Source: Hyphomicrobiales bacterium (GTDB lineage Bacteria > Pseudomonadota > Alphaproteobacteria > Rhizobiales > Xanthobacteraceae). Taken from it: a stretch of DNA of 14,296 nucleotides. The stretch's first letter is position 1. Every line of letters starts with the position of its first letter. Below the pieces are notes generated by a model that worked only from the letters and a program-made list of their open reading frames with translations, had not been told where the DNA came from and did not search any database. The stretch covers positions 1-14,296 of the forward strand of contig JAKFYO010000128.1 in assembly GCA_021730825.1 (NCBI GenBank), given 5' to 3'. Positions 6,430-13,149 of this stretch are shown in pieces. The position numbers and the translations under genes were made by a program.

Positions 6430-7215
6430 ATGACTCCGAACCGCCGTGACATCTTTAAATCAGCAGCCGTAGCCGGTGCCGGACTCGCATTAGCAGCCAC
6501 GACACCAGCGCAAGCGCAGGTCAAAACACCGTTTCAGGTGAAAGCGACCTACATTCCGATCGTCGGCAGCGACGAGCAATTTCAGGTCCGCCGCATTTAC
6601 TGCATCGGCCGCAATTACGCGGCACACGCGCGCGAGATGGGCTCCGACCCCACGCGCGAGCCGCCCTTCTTCTTCCAGAAGCCGACCGACGCCATTCAGA
6701 ACGTGGCGGTGAAGACGGTCGCCGATCATCCCTATCCGTCGCTCACGAAAAACTATCACTACGAGGTCGAACTCGTCGCCGCGCTGAAATCCGGCGGCAA
6801 GAATATCCCTGCCGAAAAAGCGCTCGACCATGTGTTCGGTTACGCCGTCGGCCTCGACATGACGCGACGCGACCTGCAGCGCAAACTCGGCGACGAAAAG
6901 AAGCCTTGGGAAATCGGCAAGAGCTTCGACCAGTCGGCGCCGATCGGTCCGATTCATAAAGTCGAACGGGTCGGCCACTTTGCGAAAGGCGCAATCTCGC
7001 TTAGCGTGAACGATCAGGTGAAGCAGAACTCTAATCTGACGCACATGATCTGGTCGGTCGCAGAGCAGATCGCGCAGCTTTCGACCGCCTTCGAGCTTGC
7101 CGCCGGCGACATCATCTATTCCGGCACGCCGGAGAACGTCGGCCCGGTCGTCAAAGGCGACGTGATCCTGTGCAAGATCGAAGGCCTGCCGGATATGTCG
7201 GTGAAGATTGTCTGA
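6430..7215 (+). CDS. Tat-exported fumarylacetoacetate-hydrolase-family protein
   Basis: A 261-residue protein preceded by AGGAG (6419-6423). Residues 1-29 look like a Tat signal: twin arginines in NRRDIFK (4-10), a mild hydrophobic stretch (SAAVAGAGLALAA) and a cleavage site after AQA29. The rest is the FAH fold: CIGRNYAAHAREMG (58-71), FFFQKPTDAI (80-89), the metal-ligand region YHYEVEL (109-115), GYAVGLDMTRRDLQ (137-150) with D143, KSFDQSAPIGP (164-174), and YSGTPENVGPVVKGD (230-244). Relatives hydrolyse or decarboxylate diketo acids such as acylpyruvates with Mg or Mn. Nearly all are cytoplasmic, so an export signal is unusual. It stands alone, divergent from the kinase and convergent with a small gene. 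The substrate cannot be told from sequence. Confidence 0.87.
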   Translation: MTPNRRDIFKSAAVAGAGLALAATTPAQAQVKTPFQVKATYIPIVGSDEQFQVRRIYCIGRNYAAHAREMGSDPTREPPFFFQKPTDAIQNVAVKTVADHPYPSLTKNYHYEVELVAALKSGGKNIPAEKALDHVFGYAVGLDMTRRDLQRKLGDEKKPWEIGKSFDQSAPIGPIHKVERVGHFAKGAISLSVNDQVKQNSNLTHMIWSVAEQIAQLSTAFELAAGDIIYSGTPENVGPVVKGDVILCKIEGLPDMSVKIV

Positions 7216-7222
7216 TGAATTC

Positions 7223-7257
7223 GTGCCGCGCGGGTGAATGCTCGCGCGGCGCGTTCT
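7223..7257 (+). terminator. Probable terminator of the FAH-family gene
   Basis: GCCGCGCG (7225-7232) and CGCGCGGC (7243-7250) form an 8-bp G+C-rich stem, extendable by two pairs including a G-U, around a 10-base loop. It starts 8-10 bases after the stop codon. The following tract (GCGTTCTTAT) is only moderately T-rich. Confidence 0.55.
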
Positions 7258-7457
7258 TATATATCTTCTATATCCTCGGCCGGGATATTCGCAGGATCGG
7301 CTACTTCGCCCTTCGCCGCTTTCTCGCGGCAATAATCCGCCCACACTTCCCAGTCTTGCGCGAGCTCAAGCAGCTTCTGTCTGCGCTCTTGGTCGGATTC
7401 GTTCTTGACGCGAAGGCGAAGCGCAATCGCGTGCTCGATGGCTTGCGGGTAATTCAT
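7257..7457 (-). CDS. Small hypothetical protein (66 aa)
   Basis: ATG 7457 gives a 66-residue acidic, probably helical protein beginning MNYPQAIEHAIALRLRVKNE and ending in a proline/acid-rich tail (DPANIPAEDIEDI). The core RRQKLLELAQDWEVWADYCR looks like an amphipathic helix with two tryptophans. There is no signal peptide, membrane segment or known motif. A GTG at 7487 would add ten residues. A GGGAC about 6-8 bases before the ATG could serve as ribosome-binding site. It lies 66 bases after the LuxR-type gene on the same strand and may be co-transcribed. I do not recognise it, but length and codon pattern suggest a real gene. Confidence 0.6.
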   Translation of the reverse strand: MNYPQAIEHAIALRLRVKNESDQERRQKLLELAQDWEVWADYCREKAAKGEVADPANIPAEDIEDI

Positions 7458-7523
7458 GAGTGTCCCGGCGAATCTTCCGGGATGCACAGTCTGCGAACGG
7501 ACCGCCCTCGCCTATCCCTGAAA

Positions 7524-8255
7524 CTAGGGAGCCAGCTTGATCAGCCCCGCATTCATCGCTTTTGCGACCGCTGCCGTCCGCGAACGGGTGCCGAGTTTGC
7601 GGCAAGCGCCGCCGATATGAGTCAGCACCGTATGGGTACTGATGCCGAGCGCCTCCGCGATACCTTCGCTGGTTTTGCCCTCGGCGCACCATTGCAATAC
7701 CTCCCGCTCTCGCGGCGAGAGATGCAAAACTTCTGCGACGCTTTTTATTTTTCCGGCTAGCAATTCGGTGATGCGATACTGCGCATAATTTGCAAGGAGA
7801 TGAAGCATTCCCTTTTCCTCGCGCGAAAGCTCGCTCCTGCTCCCGCCAAACGCAACGTTGACCGGACCGGACGGTGTCAGCGTCGGCACGCAGAAACCGG
7901 TCGAAAATCCGAATTCTGCGGCCTCGTTCATCACCTGCGCGAATTTCGATTTCTTCTCGTAGCGCGCTTCCGACCACTCGAACGGGCGAAGCGCAGTCTT
8001 CGAGTGACGGAACACAGGATCGGCTTCGATATAGTTCTGCGACATGTAATGTTCGAACCATCCATTCGGCCAATGGTGCGCAAGCACGCGCTGCTCGAAA
8101 GGAATATCCGGATGCGGGAAAGCGGCGATCGCGACCGCATCGAAACCGAATTGCGCGGCAGCCTTGGCAAGCTCTGCGATCAGTTCGCCGGGCGTTTGCG
8201 CCGTGTCGATCCGCTCAATCCAGTCGAAGGTGGAATTGATTTTAGAAGCGCTCAT
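7524..8255 (-). CDS. LuxR-type transcriptional regulator with AHL-binding domain
   Basis: 243 residues from ATG 8255. The N-terminal autoinducer-binding domain keeps the residues that line the acyl-homoserine-lactone pocket of TraR at matching spacing: W66, Y70, D79 with P80, and W94 (TraR W57, Y61, D70, W85), plus a glycine near 120 in FGFSTGF. The C-terminal GerE-type helix-turn-helix is LSPREREVLQWCAEGKTSEG (179-198) followed by ISTHTVLTHI and a RKLGTRSR segment. Such proteins activate or repress genes in response to a diffusible signal. No LuxI-type synthase is in the window, so it is a candidate LuxR solo. GTG 8297 is an alternative start, but the ATG fits the family start. A perfect palindrome lies 26 bases upstream of the ATG. 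Confidence 0.88.
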   Translation of the reverse strand: MSASKINSTFDWIERIDTAQTPGELIAELAKAAAQFGFDAVAIAAFPHPDIPFEQRVLAHHWPNGWFEHYMSQNYIEADPVFRHSKTALRPFEWSEARYEKKSKFAQVMNEAAEFGFSTGFCVPTLTPSGPVNVAFGGSRSELSREEKGMLHLLANYAQYRITELLAGKIKSVAEVLHLSPREREVLQWCAEGKTSEGIAEALGISTHTVLTHIGGACRKLGTRSRTAAVAKAMNAGLIKLAP

Positions 8256-8281
8256 GCAGCCCAACTCTCGGGGAAGAGAGT

Positions 8282-8297
8282 GTGCAGGCGCCTGCAC
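8282..8297. promoter_or_regulatory. Perfect 16-bp palindrome, possible LuxR-type box
   Basis: GTGCAGGCGCCTGCAC is a perfect palindrome in the leader of the LuxR-type gene. Its half-sites GTGCAG and CTGCAC are those of the TraR box (ATGTGCAGATCTGCACAT), but are separated by four bases rather than two. This suggests autoregulation by the adjacent regulator or a relative; the altered spacing makes it uncertain. As RNA it would fold into a hairpin after the tRNA, without a T-run. Confidence 0.45.
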
Positions 8298-8333
8298 CTG
8301 CTTGCAATTCGATTTACGAAATTTGGTGGGGAT

Positions 8334-8408
8334 TGGCGCTCCCTACGGGAATCGAACCCGTGTTTCAGCCTTGAGAGGGCCGCGTCCTAACCGCTAGACG
8401 AAGGGAGC
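8334..8408 (-). tRNA. tRNA-Glu (anticodon CTC), CCA encoded
   Basis: A full cloverleaf can be drawn on the minus strand: acceptor GCTCCCT/AGGGAGC, D arm GTCT/GGAC, anticodon stem CGGCC/GGCTG with loop CTCTCAA (anticodon CTC, reads GAG), T arm ACGGG/CCCGT with loop TTCGATT, discriminator G, and genomic CCA at 8334-8336. The tRNA is 75 bases long. No T-rich terminator follows it, and the LuxR-type gene starts 78 bases further on the same strand. Confidence 0.96.
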
Positions 8409-8418
8409 GTTGACTGAC

Positions 8419-8447
8419 TTCTAGCAGCGCGCGGGCGGCGCAAGCAA
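8419..8447 (-). promoter_or_regulatory. Candidate promoter of tRNA-Glu
   Basis: Read on the minus strand, TTGCTT (8447-8442) and CTAGAA (8424-8419) are separated by 17 bases, placing the transcription start a few bases before the mature tRNA 5' end at 8408. It lies in the 48-base gap after the transporter stop codon. Confidence 0.4.
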
Positions 8448-8456
8448 GGTCACGCG

Positions 8457-9296
8457 CTAAAACCTCATCAAGACGATACCAACAAGGATGAGCGCCGCCG
8501 CAAACCAGCGCTGCATATTCGCTTTCTCGCCAAGCCAGAACACCGCGATCAGCATTGCAAACAGCACACTGGTTTCGCGCAGTGCCGCGACCAGCGCGAT
8601 GGGAGCGAGCGTAAAAGCCCAGATCGCGATCCAGTAGGAGCCAAGCGAGAGCGCACCGGCGGCGGTGCCGCTCAGGAGATTGCCGCGAACGGTGGAGAGC
8701 AAACCGCGGCCGCGCACGAAGAGCGCGTAGATCGTCATCAGGATGCCGTCGCTCACGAACATCCAGAGCGTGAAGCCGGAAGCGGTGCCGGAAATACGCG
8801 CGCCCACGCCATCCACCAGCGTGTAGCTCGCGGTGAAGAGCGCGGTGCCGAGCGCGAACAGCAAGGCCGCTCTAGGCATCGCTTCGCCGGAGCCAAATTT
8901 CGAAGACATCAGCATGACGCCAAGACCGATCGCGCAGACCGCCGCGAACTTCATTACCGTCATGCTTTCGGCAAGCACGAAAATGCCGGCAAGCGCCACG
9001 ATCAGCGGCGCACTACCGCGCGCGAGCGGATAGACCAGCGAAAGATCGCCGTGTTCATAGGCGCGGATCAGGAAAATCTTGTAGCCGCTGTGAAGAAAGG
9101 CCGAGACAAAAATCCACGGCCAGCTCGCCGCCAGCGGAACCTCGAAGAACGGCAGCAGCGCGAGGCAGATAATTCCTTGAATGAAGGCGAGCAGGAAAAT
9201 CGAGGTGGTACGGTCGAGACCGGTTTTAACGAGCGCGTTCCAGCTTGCGTGCATCGCGGCACCCGCGAGCACGGCAAGAAAGACGATCAGGTCCAT
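8457..9296 (-). CDS. EamA/DMT-family transporter
   Basis: A 279-residue integral membrane protein with about ten hydrophobic helices arranged as two EamA repeats (about 3-132 and 143-278). It begins MDLIVFLAVLAGAAMHASWN and ends in a helix preceded by FWLGEKANMQRW; the LGE before the last helix, and the equivalent FVLAESMTVMKF at the end of repeat one, are typical of the drug/metabolite transporter superfamily. Members usually export amino acids, nucleosides or other small metabolites; the substrate is not predictable here. It starts three bases after the stop codon of the membrane protein upstream, so the two form an operon. It stops 48 bases before tRNA-Glu on the same strand. Confidence 0.9.
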   Translation of the reverse strand: MDLIVFLAVLAGAAMHASWNALVKTGLDRTTSIFLLAFIQGIICLALLPFFEVPLAASWPWIFVSAFLHSGYKIFLIRAYEHGDLSLVYPLARGSAPLIVALAGIFVLAESMTVMKFAAVCAIGLGVMLMSSKFGSGEAMPRAALLFALGTALFTASYTLVDGVGARISGTASGFTLWMFVSDGILMTIYALFVRGRGLLSTVRGNLLSGTAAGALSLGSYWIAIWAFTLAPIALVAALRETSVLFAMLIAVFWLGEKANMQRWFAAALILVGIVLMRF

Positions 9297-9299
9297 GAA

Positions 9300-9659
9300 T
9301 TATTGCGGCTCTAACCGTAACGTGCCGCGCAACTGCAAGGTCGAAAGATCGAACACGCGCATTTCGGTCACGCCCTCGCGCTCGATCGTGACCACGATCC
9401 GCCCGTCGTTCACCGCGGTCGAAACGACGCGCGAGCCTTTCGGCAGCGCATTGGTGATCGCAGGAATGCTGGCTGCCTGCGGCGCCGGAGCGTTCGAAAG
9501 CCTATAGGCAATCACGCCAAACACTGCGAGAAAGCCGCCGATCATCAGGACCGACGAAAACACCGCCATCCGCTTCAGCTTACGGACCATCGCCTCCTGC
9601 TGCGGATCGAGCGCAACTTCGCTAGTGTCGGAAGATGGATTCTTTTTCTTGGTAGCCAT
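9300..9659 (-). CDS. Single-pass membrane protein of unknown function (119 aa)
   Basis: A lysine-rich N-terminus (MATKKKNPSS), one transmembrane helix at about residues 32-52 (AVFSSVLMIGGFLAVFGVIA), and a C-terminal beta-rich segment including LPKGSRVVSTAVNDGRIVVT and ending MRVFDLSTLQLRGTLRLEPQ. Topology is probably N-in with a periplasmic C-domain. It resembles the DUF6476 proteins that I recall next to rluD-like genes in other alphaproteobacteria, but I cannot confirm membership. Its ATG (9659-9657) overlaps the divergent ATG of the pseudouridine synthase (9658-9660) in a CATG. No Shine-Dalgarno sequence is evident before it. The transporter follows after three bases, so the pair is probably co-transcribed. 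Confidence 0.78.
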   Translation of the reverse strand: MATKKKNPSSDTSEVALDPQQEAMVRKLKRMAVFSSVLMIGGFLAVFGVIAYRLSNAPAPQAASIPAITNALPKGSRVVSTAVNDGRIVVTIEREGVTEMRVFDLSTLQLRGTLRLEPQ

Positions 9660-10659
9660 GACGGATTCAGCCGGTCAGCGTTTCGAGGTTTCCGCGAGCG
9701 CGGAGGATAAAGGCGTGCGCCTCGACCGCTTTCTTGCGGGCAAAATCAGCGAGCTGAGCCGCACGCGGCTGAAAGCGCTGATCCTCGAAGGCGAAGTCGA
9801 AGTGAGCGGGCGGACAGTAAAAGACCCCGAATACAGGGTCAACGCAGGCGACGAGATCACCGTCGAAATACCCGAAGCCGAACCTGCGAAACCGTCGGGC
9901 GAAAAAATCCCGCTCGACATCGTCTATGAAGACAAAGATTTGATCGTACTCGACAAGCCCGCGGGCCTGGTCGTGCATCCCGCGGCCGGCAACCGCTCCG
10001 GCACGTTAGTCAACGCACTGATCGCGCATTGCGGCGCTTCGCTCTCCGGCATCGGCGGCGAGAAGCGGCCGGGCATCGTGCACCGGCTTGATAAGGACAC
10101 CAGCGGGCTCCTGGTCGTCGCGAAGAACGACAAGGCGCATCGCTCGCTCTCCGCGCAATTCGCCGATCACGGCCGCACTGGAGATTTATCGCGCGGCTAT
10201 CTCGCGTTTGCATGGGGCGTGCCGAAGCCCGAGCGCGGCACCGTCGATGCCCCGATCGCGCGCGACCCGCGCTCGCGCGTAAAAATGGCGGTGCGCAAGG
10301 GCGGCAAGGAAGCCGTCACGCATTACGAGGTCTTGCGGAAGTATCTCGGCGCCGACGGCAAGCCGGTGGCGAGCATGATCGAATGCGAATTGGAGACGGG
10401 ACGCACGCACCAGATCCGCGTGCATCTCGCCCGCGCCGGGCACCCGCTTTTGGGGGACTCCGTGTATGGCGCGGGCTTTCAGTCGAAGGCGGCATTGCTG
10501 CCGCAGAAGGCGCAAGCCGCGCTGACGGCCCTGAACCGGCAGGCGCTACACGCTTTCCGGCTCGCCTTTTCACATCCCACGACGGGGAAATTGCTTTCGT
10601 TTGAAAGTAAGTTGCCGAAAGAACTGGCCGTGCTGGAGAAATCTTTCAAAAAGGCCTGA
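9658..10659 (+). CDS. rluD: RluA/RluD-family 23S rRNA pseudouridine synthase
   Basis: 333 residues from ATG 9658. An N-terminal S4 RNA-binding domain (RLDRFLAGKISELSRTRLKA, 21-40) is followed by the synthase domain with the catalytic motif HRLDKDTSG (142-150, catalytic D145), DKPAGLVVHPA (99-109) and GRTHQIRVHLARAGHPLLGD near residues 247-266. The S4 domain plus this motif set and length fit RluD, which converts uridines 1911, 1915 and 1917 of 23S rRNA helix 69 to pseudouridine and aids 50S assembly. RluC-like specificity cannot be excluded, so the symbol is tentative. The start codon overlaps the divergent gene's start; a GTG at 9625 would extend it by 11 residues but matches family N-termini less well. 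No clear ribosome-binding site is visible. rpoH follows on the same strand. Confidence 0.88.
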   Translation: MTDSAGQRFEVSASAEDKGVRLDRFLAGKISELSRTRLKALILEGEVEVSGRTVKDPEYRVNAGDEITVEIPEAEPAKPSGEKIPLDIVYEDKDLIVLDKPAGLVVHPAAGNRSGTLVNALIAHCGASLSGIGGEKRPGIVHRLDKDTSGLLVVAKNDKAHRSLSAQFADHGRTGDLSRGYLAFAWGVPKPERGTVDAPIARDPRSRVKMAVRKGGKEAVTHYEVLRKYLGADGKPVASMIECELETGRTHQIRVHLARAGHPLLGDSVYGAGFQSKAALLPQKAQAALTALNRQALHAFRLAFSHPTTGKLLSFESKLPKELAVLEKSFKKA

Positions 10660-10701
10660 GCCGCTACGGAAGCCGGATTAAAAAAATTTCATTTGCGGCA
10701 C

Positions 10702-10730
10702 CTTAAAGCTGCCAAGTGCGTTCCTATATT
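10702..10730 (+). promoter_or_regulatory. Candidate rpoH promoter, sigma-32-like
   Basis: CTTAAA (10702-10707) and CCTATATT (10723-10730) are separated by 15 bases. This partly resembles the RpoH-type pattern (CTTGAAA ... CCCCAT/CCATAT) and also reads as TTAAAG-N16-TATATT for the main sigma factor. It would start transcription near 10737 and leave a structured leader of about 70 bases. By-eye call. Confidence 0.4.
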
Positions 10731-10738
10731 TGTCAGTT

Positions 10739-10790
10739 GCCGCTGGCTCATCTGGAGCAGCGGCGGGACGGCCCGCCGAAACGGGGGCCG
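10739..10790 (+). other. Structured rpoH leader with tandem or alternative hairpins
   Basis: Hairpin A pairs GCCGCT/AGCGGC and GCTC/GAGC with one bulged G (10739-10764, ten pairs). Hairpin C pairs CGGCCC (10769-10774) with GGGCCG (10785-10790), ending five bases before the ribosome-binding site AGAAGGGA (10795-10802). A competing hairpin B pairs CGGCGGG (10761-10767) with CCCGCCG (10772-10778) and excludes both. Pairings are seen in the sequence; a regulatory switch is inference. Confidence 0.4.
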
Positions 10791-10807
10791 AGAAAGAAGG
10801 GACTTCA

Positions 10808-11713
10808 ATGGCCCGTACAGCTACCGGCAATCTGCCCGCCATCGCCGAAGGCGGCCTGTCGCACTATCTCTCCGAAATCCGCAAGTTTCCGATGCTCGAG
10901 CCGCAGCAGGAATTCATGCTTGCGAAGCGCTGGCGCGAACACGACGACCGCGACGCCGCGCATCAGCTCGTCACGTCCCATCTTCGCCTCGTCGCGAAAA
11001 TCGCGATGGGCTATCGCGGCTATGGCCTGCCGATCGGCGAAGTCATCTCCGAAGGCAATGTCGGCCTCATGCAGGCGGTGAAGCGGTTCGAGCCCGACAA
11101 GGGCTTCCGTCTCGCCACTTATGCCATGTGGTGGATCCGCGCCTCGATTCAAGAATACATTCTGCGTTCGTGGTCGCTCGTGAAGATGGGCACCACCGCG
11201 GCGCAGAAGCGCCTGTTCTTCAATCTTCGCAAAACCAAAAGCAAAATTTCGGCGCTTGAAGAAGGCGAGATGACGCCTGAGCACGTAAAGCAGATCGCAA
11301 CCAAACTCGGCGTCACCGAAGCCGAAGTGATCTCCATGAACCGGCGCCTCGGCGGCGACGCCTCGCTGAACGCGCCGATCCGCGCGGACTCCGAAACCGG
11401 CGAGTGGCAGGACTGGCTGGTCGATGACAGCGACAGCCAGGAAAGCGTTCTCGTCGCAAGCGAAGAGAAGTCGAACCGCCATCAGGCGCTGCAAGGCGCG
11501 CTCGAGGTACTGAACGAACGCGAGCGCCGCATCTTCGAGGCACGCCGCCTCGCCGACGACCCGATCACACTCGAACAACTCGCCGAGGAATTCGGCGTGT
11601 CGCGCGAACGCGTGCGGCAGATCGAGGTGCGCGCATTCGAGAAGGTGCAGAAGGCTGTCGTCGACGGCATGCGCAAGATCGAAGCGCCGGCGGCGGCCCT
11701 GCCCGCGATGTAA
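10808..11713 (+). CDS. rpoH: RNA polymerase heat-shock sigma factor RpoH (sigma-32)
   Basis: 301 residues from ATG 10808, preceded by AGAAGGGA with a five-base gap. Region 2 contains HQLVTSHLRLVAKIAMGYRG and the -10-recognition segment RLATYAMWWIRASIQEYIL (101-119). The RpoH box QKRLFFNLR (133-141), which separates sigma-32 from other group 2/3 sigma factors, is present. Region 4 ends in the helix-turn-helix LEQLAEEFGVSRERVRQIEV (255-274), which binds the -35. It directs RNA polymerase to chaperone and protease genes under heat stress. Length is normal for the family. Alphaproteobacteria often have several rpoH copies; I cannot tell which paralog this is. It follows the pseudouridine synthase by 148 bases with its own likely promoter, and ends at a strong terminator. 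Confidence 0.97.
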   Translation: MARTATGNLPAIAEGGLSHYLSEIRKFPMLEPQQEFMLAKRWREHDDRDAAHQLVTSHLRLVAKIAMGYRGYGLPIGEVISEGNVGLMQAVKRFEPDKGFRLATYAMWWIRASIQEYILRSWSLVKMGTTAAQKRLFFNLRKTKSKISALEEGEMTPEHVKQIATKLGVTEAEVISMNRRLGGDASLNAPIRADSETGEWQDWLVDDSDSQESVLVASEEKSNRHQALQGALEVLNERERRIFEARRLADDPITLEQLAEEFGVSRERVRQIEVRAFEKVQKAVVDGMRKIEAPAAALPAM

Positions 11714-11734
11714 GCGCAAGCTCCAAGCAAATAA

Positions 11735-11762
11735 AAAAGGCCGGGTGAAAACCCGGCCTTTT
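11735..11762. terminator. Bidirectional terminator between rpoH and the membrane-protein gene
   Basis: AAAAGGCCGGGT (11735-11746) pairs perfectly with ACCCGGCCTTTT (11751-11762) around a GAAA tetraloop. Plus-strand reading gives a short T-run after the stem (11759-11762); minus-strand reading gives a longer one (complement of the A-run 11733-11738). It sits 20 bases after the rpoH stop and 20 bases after the stop of the converging gene. Confidence 0.92.
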
Positions 11763-11781
11763 CGATTCTGGAATTAAATAC

Positions 11782-13107
11782 TTAGCCGCCCCAGGCTGCG
11801 AAGGCTTCCGCCATCGCCTTCTCGCCGGCCGGTCCCTTTTCGAAGGCGATCACGCTGCGGCGGCCGTTGTCATAGACAAAGGGAATATCGATCCACGGCT
11901 GCGTGCGCAGTGCCTGCAGATTGCGGTCGCGATCGGTATCGACCGCGGAGAGACCGATCAGGAACAGGCCCTGCACGATGCGGATGCTGATGCCGGCAAG
12001 CGGAAAGCCCTGCGCGTTTTCGTTATTCTTGAGACGAATGACCGGCACTTGCGCGATGCCGCCGAAGCCGTCGCTTCCGGAAAATTGAATCTCGACATAA
12101 TGGCTCGCGGAGCTGGAGCCCTCCGGATTACGGCGTACCGAGAACACGACTTTCATTTTGCGTTCGGGAATATCGACTTCCGCACGCACGCCGAGTTCGG
12201 GAGAACGGCCGGGTCCGGGGCTTACGGTTTCGGTCCGCCAGGTCACGGTGCCGTTAATGGCCGTGAACTGCTGCGTGCCGGGATTTTCTTCGAACAGGAT
12301 TGCGCGATTACCGGCGCCAACGGGCTGCTGTTGCGTCGGCGAGAGCGGCGCAGGCGGCTGCTGTTGGGTTTGCTGCTGCGGAACGCGATCGTTCGCCTTG
12401 TTCGGCGATGGTGCGGGCGTTTCTTCCTGCTGCCCGCCCGGTAAATTGCCGGCAACCAGCGAAAGAATGCGGTCGCGATGCACGTAGCCGACCGCGCTCG
12501 CGAGCAGCATCAACACAAAGATGATTCCGAATACGACGAGCCGGGTGCGCGAGGCGCGGCGCGCGTCGTCGCGCACATAATCGGCGCGGCCGCGTGCACC
12601 GCGCGGACGAAGCGAGGGCTCCTGACGCGGCTGAGACTGTTCCCGCGGATCGGGACGCCCGCCGTTGCGTTGCATCCGCGGATCGCGCGACGGAGGCGCT
12701 TGCACGGGTTCGAACGGCTCCTGCTCGTCCATGGGCGCGGCTTGTTCGCCGCGCACTTCAGTCTGCGTGCGCGGCTGCGGAAGTGGCGCGGTGCGAGTAG
12801 GCAGCGGCGCAGAGCGAGGCGCCTGCGGAGCAGGGCGTGGCGGCGGCGGTATATTGGGCCGGGACTGCGTCTGGGCGCCAGCATTTGGCGCCGGCGCGGC
12901 CGTCGCCTCGCCTTCCACCTTGCGGATCGCATCTTCGAGCGCAAGCCGCTGGCGGGTGATGTCGGCTTCGGCGAGCGGCGGGTTCATGCCGCGGAGCTGA
13001 TTGACCAGCGCCGTGCGCGCGCGGTCATAAACCGCGCGGCGCGCTTCGCCCGTATTCGGGTCGAGTGCCGCAATCGCTCGCGCTAAAAGTGGACGGTAAT
13101 CGGTCAT
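11782..13107 (-). CDS. Single-pass membrane protein with Pro/Gln-rich linkers (441 aa)
   Basis: Modular layout: a helical N-terminal domain (about 1-66, MTDYRPLLARAIAALDPNTG onward), a long low-complexity proline/arginine/glutamine-rich cytoplasmic linker (about 67-185), one transmembrane helix (about 189-208, TRLVVFGIIFVLMLLASAVG), a second proline/glutamine-rich stretch (225-262, including PQQQTQQQPPAPLSP), and a C-terminal periplasmic beta-rich domain (about 265-441). The last part includes an AINGTVTWRTETVSPGPGRS segment and a SASHYVEIQFSGSDG segment. This plan would suit a protein spanning the periplasm, but I recognise no family and assign no function. It starts 42 bases after the purA stop on the same strand and is probably co-transcribed. 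A GGGG just before ATG 13107 is a weak ribosome-binding site. Confidence 0.85.
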   Translation of the reverse strand: MTDYRPLLARAIAALDPNTGEARRAVYDRARTALVNQLRGMNPPLAEADITRQRLALEDAIRKVEGEATAAPAPNAGAQTQSRPNIPPPPRPAPQAPRSAPLPTRTAPLPQPRTQTEVRGEQAAPMDEQEPFEPVQAPPSRDPRMQRNGGRPDPREQSQPRQEPSLRPRGARGRADYVRDDARRASRTRLVVFGIIFVLMLLASAVGYVHRDRILSLVAGNLPGGQQEETPAPSPNKANDRVPQQQTQQQPPAPLSPTQQQPVGAGNRAILFEENPGTQQFTAINGTVTWRTETVSPGPGRSPELGVRAEVDIPERKMKVVFSVRRNPEGSSSASHYVEIQFSGSDGFGGIAQVPVIRLKNNENAQGFPLAGISIRIVQGLFLIGLSAVDTDRDRNLQALRTQPWIDIPFVYDNGRRSVIAFEKGPAGEKAMAEAFAAWGG

Positions 13108-13149
13108 TGGCCCCGGTTATCTCAACGCATTACTCTAGAAATCGTTGCC

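Noticed and set aside
8334..8408. tRNA-Glu as an integration site for a mobile element
   Set aside because: No integrase, no repeated tRNA 3' end and no foreign-looking composition in the flanks.
8457..9296. DMT transporter and LuxR-type regulator as a signal export/response pair
   Set aside because: They are separated by the tRNA and nothing in the sequence links them; only proximity.
10805..11719. A 304-codon minus-strand open frame opposite rpoH
   Set aside because: Fully covered by rpoH, which has all sigma-32 motifs; composition is a typical antisense artefact.
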